A stretch of DNA of 5,003 bases from Candidatus Woesebacteria bacterium (GTDB taxonomy: Bacteria; Patescibacteriota; Microgenomatia; UBA8517), in contig JAUYMM010000049.1 in assembly GCA_030699485.1 (NCBI GenBank), forward strand, positions 1 to 5,003. Reading direction: 5' to 3'. Below are positions 1 through 4,596 of the stretch, piece by piece (position 1 is the stretch's first letter; every line of letters starts with the position of its first letter). The position numbers and the translations under genes are program-made. The notes below the pieces were generated by a model. The model searched no databases, was not told the origin of the DNA, and saw nothing but the letters and a program-made list of their open reading frames with translations.

Positions 1-883
1 TTTCAATGTCATCCTGAAGTGTTCCAAAGGCTTCTACAATTCCCTCTACTCTATGTTTAAATTCATTTCCTGTGAGGTATTCATATAGTACTTTCATTTT
101 TTCATCAACTCCAACTGCATTTTGTTTTTCATAGTAGATATTAACAAGATTAAAACGCAAGGACATTGCAAGTTGATTAAAACTTACAGCACTACATATC
201 CAAATGCCATTTTTATATCCAATGCCTTTTTCTTTAATGTCATCAGGGAGGTCAACTGAAACAAGTATGGCAAGGTCTGCCTTTGCCTGTCTTTGGTCTT
301 CCTTAAGTTTTGTAATCCATGTTTCACTCCATTTGGCATTTTTTGATTCCCAAAGTAAAGTCCCACATTTTTGACCCTTTTTATCAATTACTCTTTGAAA
401 AACATCAGCTCCTTTGACTCCTTTTTTAACTTCTTCTATTTCATCTTGTGGATAATCCTCACGAAGCTTTTTTTCAATAGTTAGTTCTAAAACCTCTCCT
501 TGTGTTTGTTGTGAACCCTGTTCTAATTTTCTTTTTAATTCTTCATTTGCTTTTAAAACATCTTGCATCTTTTTATAATTTTCTAAATCTTTTAATCTAT
601 GTTCATCTTCAAGTTTAATTTTTAATTCATTTTTGATTGTTTCTTCACTTTCAAGAAGTTTCTTTTTCATCTCAATATCTCTCATTTCATCTTTCTCGCG
701 CAAAGTTTTAATTTCATCTAGAAGCTTCCCCATATCATTTGTGAACTTACGTCGTACAATATCTACCTCTTCTTGTGCCTTTTTTCTTTCCTCAAGAACC
801 ACAGATTCCTTGATGTCGTGAGCCAACTGCTCCCCAACATCTATTACTTCTCCACAATTTTTACATTTCACTGTATTTACCAT
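1..883 (-). CDS. DUF2130-family protein, coiled coil plus nuclease-like domain (3' end cut off by window)
   Basis: The frame is open for 294 codons from the ATG at 883 and continues past the left edge. Residues 7-11 read CKNCG and are followed by a VIDVGEQLAHDI stretch, the Cys motif and helix usual at the start of DUF2130 proteins. Residues 25-125 are highly charged, heptad-like coiled coil. The core from about 128 carries D160 and E179-S-K181 inside GADVF...LLWESKNAKW, then a D-x-Q-R-Q-A-K-A-D stretch (196-203). Family membership is recognised from this arrangement. That D160/E179/K181 form a PD-(D/E)xK-type nuclease site is my inference, and the molecular function of the family is not established. 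An in-frame ATG at 892 would add three residues, but it falls inside a TATAAT box, so 883 is preferred. Family proteins are usually around 400 residues, so roughly the last quarter is probably missing here. The gene is divergent from the next one and has no Shine-Dalgarno sequence. Confidence 0.85.
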   Translation of the reverse strand, partial: MVNTVKCKNCGEVIDVGEQLAHDIKESVVLEERKKAQEEVDIVRRKFTNDMGKLLDEIKTLREKDEMRDIEMKKKLLESEETIKNELKIKLEDEHRLKDLENYKKMQDVLKANEELKRKLEQGSQQTQGEVLELTIEKKLREDYPQDEIEEVKKGVKGADVFQRVIDKKGQKCGTLLWESKNAKWSETWITKLKEDQRQAKADLAILVSVDLPDDIKEKGIGYKNGIWICSAVSFNQLAMSLRFNLVNIYYEKQNAVGVDEKMKVLYEYLTGNEFKHRVEGIVEAFGTLQDDIE

Positions 884-890
884 GCTTACC

Positions 891-896
891 ATTATA
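891..896 (-). promoter_or_regulatory. -10 box for the DUF2130-family gene
   Basis: The minus strand reads a perfect TATAAT here, seven bases before the ATG at 883. Transcription would start around 884-883, giving a leaderless message. No good -35 box is visible at 16-18 bp spacing. Its -35 region would overlap the spacer of the divergent promoter at 907-935, so RNA polymerase probably cannot hold both promoters at once. Confidence 0.55.
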
Positions 897-906
897 CATT
901 AAAAAT

Positions 907-935
907 TTGATTAAACGTACATACAGGGATATACT
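907..935 (+). promoter_or_regulatory. Sigma70-like promoter for the orphan membrane-anchored protein
   Basis: TTGATT (907-912), a 17-base spacer and TATACT (930-935) form a good -35/-10 pair. The expected start of transcription is about 942, leaving roughly four bases before the ATG at 946. The TTG at 907 could also be read as an in-frame alternative start codon, but it is the -35 box, which argues for the shorter protein. Confidence 0.6.
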
Positions 936-945
936 ATCGGTTAAC

Positions 946-1353
946 ATGGAGAGAAAGAATATATATAGGTTAGGAGGTGCAACAGTACTAGCTGTATCCG
1001 CTTTTTTTGGTTACAGAGCAATTAGAAATAGTGGGTTAGAGCCACTAACAACAGACATATCAGTGACAAATTTTATAACAAATGGTATGACTGGTGCTCA
1101 GTATGAAGTTGTGCCTGATCCCGAAGGTAAAAACAGAGAATGTGTAAGAATTGGAGAATACTCACAGGAAAATCATAGAACATTGGTTGGTGCATCCGTA
1201 GTTGTTGGACCTGAAAAAGATGTTTACGTTGATACTAATGGAGTTGTTTTCAATAATGGTGTAATAATTGGCTATTTTAATAGATCAGTGTTGCCATCAC
1301 ATGAAGCTATCCCTTTAGCAAATCAAGATAGTATTGTTTGTCCTAATAATTAA
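946..1353 (+). CDS. Orphan membrane-anchored protein, 135 residues
   Basis: I do not recognise this family. The start ATG at 946 lies ten bases after a TATACT box and has no Shine-Dalgarno sequence. The N terminus is short and basic (MERKNIYR), followed by one hydrophobic stretch at about residues 9-23, with YRAIRNSG after it. This fits an uncleaved signal anchor with the rest of the chain outside the membrane. The remaining ~105 residues are mostly predicted beta (for example TLVGASVVVG and GVVFNNGVIIGYF) with a central E-C-V-R-I. The only two cysteines are C66 and C132, both in the presumed outside part, so a disulfide is possible. It lies 14 bp upstream of another small membrane protein on the same strand, so the two may be co-expressed. 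A cell-envelope role is a guess from topology only. Confidence 0.75.
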   Translation: MERKNIYRLGGATVLAVSAFFGYRAIRNSGLEPLTTDISVTNFITNGMTGAQYEVVPDPEGKNRECVRIGEYSQENHRTLVGASVVVGPEKDVYVDTNGVVFNNGVIIGYFNRSVLPSHEAIPLANQDSIVCPNN

Positions 1354-1362
1354 TAGTATTAT
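1334..1362 (+). promoter_or_regulatory. Sigma70-like promoter for the two-segment membrane protein
   Basis: TTGTTT (1334-1339), a 17-base spacer and TATTAT (1357-1362) lie over the last codons of the upstream gene. The -10 box ends five bases before the ATG at 1368, so transcription would begin at or next to the start codon. The gene could therefore be expressed independently of the gene before it. AT-rich sequence yields such boxes by chance, so confidence is moderate. Confidence 0.45.
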
Positions 1363-1369
1363 TAATTAT
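1346..1369. repeat. 10-bp inverted repeat across a gene junction
   Basis: ATAATTAATA (1346-1355) and TATTAATTAT (1360-1369) are perfect inverted repeats separated by GTAT. The element covers the stop codon of the upstream gene, the -10 box of the downstream gene and the first two bases of its ATG. It is entirely A/T in the arms, so it would be a weak hairpin in RNA. It could be an operator, or a hairpin in read-through transcripts that hides the start codon, or chance in an AT-rich junction. Confidence 0.5.
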
Positions 1370-1688
1370 GAAATTCTCGATCAGACTTTTGTATCTTTAC
1401 CTCTTTTCATTTATTGGACTTATTATAGCAGTTATTGGAACAATTCAACTTGTAGATTTGGGGATTAAAATCTACATATTTAAAGATGCAGATAAATATG
1501 AATATGCAAGACCTCTAAAAATGGACGGACAACCTGAAGTAAATTATGAAGAAGAAAAAGCAATGCAAGAAACTGAAACAAAAAGACAAAGGCAAAGACA
1601 GGTATCAACCGCAATATCAATGTTGTTGGTTGGAATTCCTCTATATAAATACCACTGGAGATTAATTAATTCGCAAACTGCTTCTTAA
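1368..1688 (+). CDS. Small membrane protein with two transmembrane segments, 106 residues
   Basis: There are two hydrophobic segments: residues 7-29 (LLYLYLFSFIGLIIAVIG onward) and about 79-94 (VSTAISMLLVGIPLY). Between them is a charged loop with an acidic part (YEEEKAMQETE, 60-70) and then a basic part (KRQRQRQ, 72-78). The loop is probably cytoplasmic, by the positive-inside rule. The pattern of an LYLYLFSFIGL first helix, a VDLGIKIYIFKDADKYEY neck and a YKYHW after the second helix resembles conserved hypothetical membrane proteins I associate with Patescibacteria, perhaps related to DUF5671. That link is from memory and unverified. No function is known. No Shine-Dalgarno sequence precedes the ATG. 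The 3' end overlaps the convergent mini-gene by 23 bp. Confidence 0.8.
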   Translation: MKFSIRLLYLYLFSFIGLIIAVIGTIQLVDLGIKIYIFKDADKYEYARPLKMDGQPEVNYEEEKAMQETETKRQRQRQVSTAISMLLVGIPLYKYHWRLINSQTAS

Positions 1689-1839
1689 GAAGCTTATATA
1701 CATTTTTCTTTGTTTCCTCGACAGTCATGCCCCATCCCTTTGCCATATCTTCAAATGAAGCATCAGTTAAGGAAGCACCTTTGGCATCAGGTTTACCCAT
1801 ATTGTCATCAGCTATTTCACAACCACAGTTGTAACACAT
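1666..1839 (-). CDS. Cys-rich mini-protein (MCYNCGC family type), 57 residues
   Basis: The minus strand encodes a complete 57-residue protein starting MCYNCGCEIADDNMGKP and ending KKQFAN before TAA at 1668-1666. C2, C5 and C7 form a CxxCxC cluster at the extreme N terminus, suited to metal binding. The rest is an acidic linker followed by a helical segment (SFEDMAKGWGMTVEETKKNVYKLLKK, about 28-53), which looks like a small helix-turn-helix-type fold. I recall small proteins starting MCYxCGC as recurrent in Patescibacteria, without known function; this is memory, not a search. Support that it is real: a good promoter (TTGACT, 16 bp, TATGAT) just upstream, a protein-like composition, and a position that fills the gap between two genes. 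It is divergent from the flavoprotein gene with 16 bp between starts, and overlaps the convergent membrane-protein gene by 23 bp. Confidence 0.8.
   Translation of the reverse strand: MCYNCGCEIADDNMGKPDAKGASLTDASFEDMAKGWGMTVEETKKNVYKLLKKQFAN
1680..1693. repeat. 14-bp perfect palindrome at a convergent gene junction
   Basis: GCTTCTTAAGAAGC is its own reverse complement. It lies over the last codons and stop of the plus-strand membrane gene and within the Leu-Leu-Lys-Lys codons of the minus-strand mini-gene. As RNA it could form a stem of about five pairs with a four-base loop from either strand, but no T-tract follows, so a terminator role is weak. Confidence 0.4.
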
Positions 1840-1840
1840 A

Positions 1841-1849
1841 TGTTAATAT
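1841..1849 (+). promoter_or_regulatory. Extended -10 promoter for the flavoprotein reductase gene
   Basis: TGTTAATAT matches the extended -10 form (TGn followed by a -10 hexamer, 1844-1849). Counting from the hexamer, transcription should begin exactly at the A of the ATG at 1856, a leaderless message. No convincing -35 box is present, as is common with extended -10 promoters. It overlaps the opposing TATGAT box at 1853-1848. Confidence 0.5.
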
Positions 1850-1875
1850 CATAGCATGCTCTTAAAACTAGTCAA
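1848..1875 (-). promoter_or_regulatory. Sigma70-like promoter for the Cys-rich mini-protein
   Basis: On the minus strand TTGACT (1875-1870), a 16-base spacer and TATGAT (1853-1848) make one of the best -35/-10 pairs in the window. The box ends eight bases before the ATG at 1839, leaving a leader of about two bases. The -35 box lies within codons of the divergent flavoprotein gene, and the -10 box shares bases with that gene's own -10 element. Confidence 0.6.
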
Positions 1876-2527
1876 GAAAGTAACAGAGGCACGAGATACA
1901 AAATCTTTTTACTTCGATCCGAGTGAGAAATTTGTATGGGAATCAGGTCAGTATGCATACTTAACAATCGAAAAAGTAACAAAGCAGTTCACTATTGCTT
2001 CATCACCTACTGAAAAGTTTATTCAAATAACTACAAGAATTAGAAAAGAATCTAGATTTAAAAAATTGTTAGATAAAGTGCAAATTGGATCAACCGTAGA
2101 TGCTCGCGGCCCATTCGGCAGTTTTATTCTAGATTCTAGTCACCTAGTTTCTAGTTACTCCCCCGTTTTCTTAGCCGGTGGAATTGGCATTACCCCCTTT
2201 CGTTCAATGATTAAATATAATATAGATAGCAAGCTTAATATTCCCATGTATTTAATCTATTCTAATTCAGATGCAGATTTTGTATTTAAAAATGAATTAG
2301 ACAAATGGCAAAAAAGGAATGATTTTATTAAAATTCATTATCATAATTCATCAATTTCCGGTCATCTTGACGCTCAAAAACTTAATAACTTAATATCTGT
2401 TCACTTTATATCTTCTGTTTTTTGGGTAGTAGGTCCTCCACCTTTTGTAAATGCCATGGAAGATATTTTAGAAGAATTGAAAATTCCACAAGATCATGTT
2501 AAAACAGAGAAATTCATAGGCTACTGA
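1856..2527 (+). CDS. Ferredoxin-NADP reductase-like FAD/NAD(P)-binding oxidoreductase
   Basis: This 223-residue protein has the two-domain layout of the ferredoxin-NADP reductase superfamily: a flavin-binding beta barrel (about 1-97) and a nucleotide-binding Rossmann domain (about 102-223). K43-Q-F-T46 then IASSP takes the place of the flavin motif RxYS, with conservative changes at all three fixed positions. GPFGSF (85-90) lies by the flavin diphosphate, AGGIGITPFRSM (107-118) is the NAD(P) pyrophosphate loop, and VVGPPPFVNAM (191-201) matches the usual CGPPxMV region without its Cys. The C terminus EKFIGY resembles the E-x-F-x-G-Y ending of flavohaemoglobin and oxygenase reductases, where an aromatic residue stacks on the flavin. 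No ferredoxin or haem domain is fused, so it should pass electrons between NAD(P)H and an unknown partner protein. It is probably cytosolic, as no signal peptide is seen. It is divergent from the Cys-rich mini-gene. Confidence 0.9.
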   Translation: MLLKLVKKVTEARDTKSFYFDPSEKFVWESGQYAYLTIEKVTKQFTIASSPTEKFIQITTRIRKESRFKKLLDKVQIGSTVDARGPFGSFILDSSHLVSSYSPVFLAGGIGITPFRSMIKYNIDSKLNIPMYLIYSNSDADFVFKNELDKWQKRNDFIKIHYHNSSISGHLDAQKLNNLISVHFISSVFWVVGPPPFVNAMEDILEELKIPQDHVKTEKFIGY

Positions 2528-2529
2528 GG

Positions 2530-2535
2530 TATAAT
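2530..2535 (+). promoter_or_regulatory. -10 box upstream of tRNA-Thr
   Basis: A perfect TATAAT begins two bases after the stop codon of the reductase gene and ends nine bases before the mature tRNA. The predicted transcription start, about 2542, would leave only about three extra bases at the tRNA 5' end. No good -35 box is visible. Read-through from the reductase gene is an alternative source of transcript. Confidence 0.45.
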
Positions 2536-2544
2536 TACGATATT

Positions 2545-2617
2545 GCCACCTTAGCTCAGTTGGTAGAGCAATCCCTTCGTAAGGGAAAGATCCTCGGTTC
2601 GAGGCCGAGAGGTGGCT
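2545..2617 (+). tRNA. tRNA-Thr, anticodon CGU
   Basis: The full cloverleaf folds by eye. The acceptor stem is GCCACCT with AGGTGGC (7 bp), and the D stem is GCTC with GAGC around a loop containing GG. The anticodon loop is TTCGTAA with CGT at 2578-2580, reading ACG (Thr). The variable loop is AGATC, and the T stem CTCGG/CCGAG encloses TTCGAGG. The outermost anticodon-stem pair is an A-A mismatch (2571 and 2587). The discriminator base is T at 2617. The 3' CCA is not encoded (the next bases are CAA), so it must be added by CCA-adding enzyme. The discriminator base is also the last base of the stop codon of the convergent gene on the other strand. Confidence 0.95.
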
Positions 2618-4593
2618 CAAATTATTTTAAATCCAATTTTTTGAAGATATTCAAAAGTTGGATCATAAAAATCTGATTTACGAGTTAAATCAGTTGAGCT
2701 TCCAGGTGGAACAACGACTACCATACCTTGTCTGGCGCGTGTTAAGAGAACTCTGTAAGCATTTTTTAGGTACATCTGTCTTTCTTCTTTTCGTATATGA
2801 TTCCAGTGATCTCCCACAAACGAAAAGTATCCCCATCCTTTTGGGGTATATCTTAAATCAGCATCCCACGTGACGCATGCCCAATCAAGTTCAAGTCCTT
2901 GAATTTGAAATTCTGTAACAACGGATTCTAAATAATATGAGGAGCGAACATCATCTTTTTCATCAAGAAACCAATGAATTGGATCAACTGGCGACTTTAC
3001 ATCTATAGCATACGGTTTTAATCTTAGTGCTTGAGAAGAAACCATAATTCCATAGCGTTCAGACCCACGAGCCTGATCTTTTAACCACTGTTTTGCTTTT
3101 TCTATATCGCGAGTTATAACAATTGGATATTTACCTTTTATTTCAACCAACGTTTCAATGGCTTCATCCATATTTAAATCAAGTAATTGTTTAACCAAAA
3201 GAGAAACGTTTTCAGCACGAAATGATCGCATCGAAACAGATAGGTGTAGTTTGTCATCATTAATTATTTTTAAATTCTTTTTAGTTTCTTTTAGGATCTT
3301 TTCAGCTCCATATTCGCTATCAGTGAGTTGTGAAGACATATATATTTGCCAGTTAGGATACGATCTATCTAAAGATTCAATCCATTCATTAATTCCAGCT
3401 TCTCCTATATTAATTTCTTGTCCACCTCCAACCAAACACACTATAACAGCCCAATCAGAATGTCGATCAAGACATGAAATTAGAAATTCTGGTTCAGATT
3501 TTGTAAAACCTGGTATACCTTTTTTTCTTAACATAAAATTTGAAGTTTGATGTATGTTCCACGCTCTTTGAGCTTCATCAAAAAGTGCAACGTGTTCAAT
3601 GGGTGGTTTAACTGAGTCAATAAGGCATTCGTCTCTAAAATTATGCACATTTTGTATAAACATTTTAACATCACTCATTGCTTCACTTTTTTTAATTTTA
3701 TTTCCTTTTTCTTTTTCGTGTCGAACTTTATCTCTCGTCAATGCTTCTCGAAGAATTGCTACCAATGGACCATTTCCTGAAAGAAAAACACTGTAAAGAT
3801 CGTTGTCTTTATCGATATGTTTAGTAGCTATATTTAGTCCGACTAAAGTCTTTCCCGCACCGGGAACACCAGTTACAAAACATATGGATTTTTGAGATTT
3901 GTCTTTTGATTTTTTTATTATTTCTGAAACCGCATCAGAAGTATCTCTTAAGTTAATTGCTCCTGCATCACTTCTTGATATTTCACGCACTGAATGTCCA
4001 TTATATAATGCCATTGCAGCCTCAATAATTGTAGGTGTTGGATGATATCTTCCTTTTTCCCACTGACCAATATCGATCTTATCTCCGTTAGTAAAAACTA
4101 AAACATTCGCAATTGATTGACCTAATAATTGTGTGTTTGTTTTTATTGGAAAAAGAATTTTATCGTTATGTGGTGTAGTAGAAATTAAAGTTGAAATATC
4201 TTTTGCTTTAGTCGCAATCAATATAGGCGCTATATAATGATCGTGACTTGTGTCGTGAAAGTTTTTGAGATCGAGTGCATAATCCCATACTTGATCTATT
4301 GCATATATTGGGAAATTATTTTCTCCAATTTTAAATTCAAATATAAAAATCGTAGAATCAATAATACATAAAACATCAATTCGTTTTCCCATTCTTGGAA
4401 TAGAATATTCAAAATAAACCGATCCTTTGTATGATATTAAAACTTTCTGTAGAATATTAATTTCTTCGATCCATGCATCCCTCTGAGTTTGTTCTAGCGA
4501 AAATTCATTATTTTTAGTTAACTCACCTAGTATATTATTTACTGAGGATTTCACAAACTCATCAATTGTCGCAGAATAAAATTCTCGATTCAT
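2617..4593 (-). CDS. PD-(D/E)xK-like nuclease fused to DUF2075/SF1-like NTPase (658 residues)
   Basis: The N-terminal part (about 45-170) has the order expected of a PD-(D/E)xK nuclease: E62 in FEYS, D73 in RIDV, E86-F-K88 in FIFEFK, and Q101-x3-Y105, a QxxxY pattern as in RecB-type enzymes. Next come GVPGAGKT (242-249, Walker A) and VALFDEAQR (335-343, Walker B, DEAQ). After these are [10 protein letters not shown] (386-395, motif III-like), SMRSF (454-458, motif IV-like Arg), [12 protein letters not shown] (560-571, motif V-like) and [13 protein letters not shown] (612-624, motif VI with Arg). This is the DUF2075 arrangement, related to superfamily 1 helicases and to the Schlafen helicase-like domain. 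The expected role is ATP-driven work on nucleic acid coupled to cleavage; helicase activity, substrate and pathway are unproven. The start follows TGA of the upstream nuclease by three bases, and an extended -10 box precedes it. Its stop shares one base with tRNA-Thr. Confidence 0.88.
   Translation of the reverse strand: MNREFYSATIDEFVKSSVNNILGELTKNNEFSLEQTQRDAWIEEINILQKVLISYKGSVYFEYSIPRMGKRIDVLCIIDSTIFIFEFKIGENNFPIYAIDQVWDYALDLKNFHDTSHDHYIAPILIATKAKDISTLISTTPHNDKILFPIKTNTQLLGQSIANVLVFTNGDKIDIGQWEKGRYHPTPTIIEAAMALYNGHSVREISRSDAGAINLRDTSDAVSEIIKKSKDKSQKSICFVTGVPGAGKTLVGLNIATKHIDKDNDLYSVFLSGNGPLVAILREALTRDKVRHEKEKGNKIKKSEAMSDVKMFIQNVHNFRDECLIDSVKPPIEHVALFDEAQRAWNIHQTSNFMLRKKGIPGFTKSEPEFLISCLDRHSDWAVIVCLVGGGQEINIGEAGINEWIESLDRSYPNWQIYMSSQLTDSEYGAEKILKETKKNLKIINDDKLHLSVSMRSFRAENVSLLVKQLLDLNMDEAIETLVEIKGKYPIVITRDIEKAKQWLKDQARGSERYGIMVSSQALRLKPYAIDVKSPVDPIHWFLDEKDDVRSSYYLESVVTEFQIQGLELDWACVTWDADLRYTPKGWGYFSFVGDHWNHIRKEERQMYLKNAYRVLLTRARQGMVVVVPPGSSTDLTRKSDFYDPTFEYLQKIGFKII
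2631..2663 (-). terminator. Hairpin at the tRNA / nuclease-NTPase convergent junction, possible terminator
   Basis: ATCCAATTTTT (2631-2641) pairs with AAAAGTTGGAT (2653-2663) through 11 pairs including one G-T. After one bulged T, GAA pairs with TTC around a GATA loop. In the minus-strand transcript the hairpin falls in the last codons of the nuclease-NTPase gene and is followed by TTTAAAATAATTTGA, a poor T-tract. In the plus-strand transcript it lies 13 bases past the tRNA but is followed by CATAAAA. It may protect or end transcripts from either side; a classic strong terminator it is not. Confidence 0.4.
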
Positions 4594-4596
4594 TTT

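Noticed and set aside
890..892. Upstream in-frame ATG at 892 for the DUF2130-family gene
   Set aside because: It overlaps the TATAAT box at 896-891. The ATG at 883 is at the right distance from that box and keeps the family's Cys motif complete.
907..945. TTG at 907 as the start of the orphan membrane-anchored protein
   Set aside because: The TTG is the -35 box of a well-spaced promoter (TTGATT, 17 bp, TATACT), so it would lie upstream of the transcription start. The ATG at 946 also gives a cleaner basic-plus-hydrophobic N terminus.
2658..3796. Plus-strand open frames of 65-130 codons opposite the nuclease-NTPase gene, and a similar one at 633-821 opposite the DUF2130-family gene
   Set aside because: They are antisense shadows of strongly supported genes. 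Their translations are low-complexity Ser/Phe-rich or composition-driven, with no recognisable domain.
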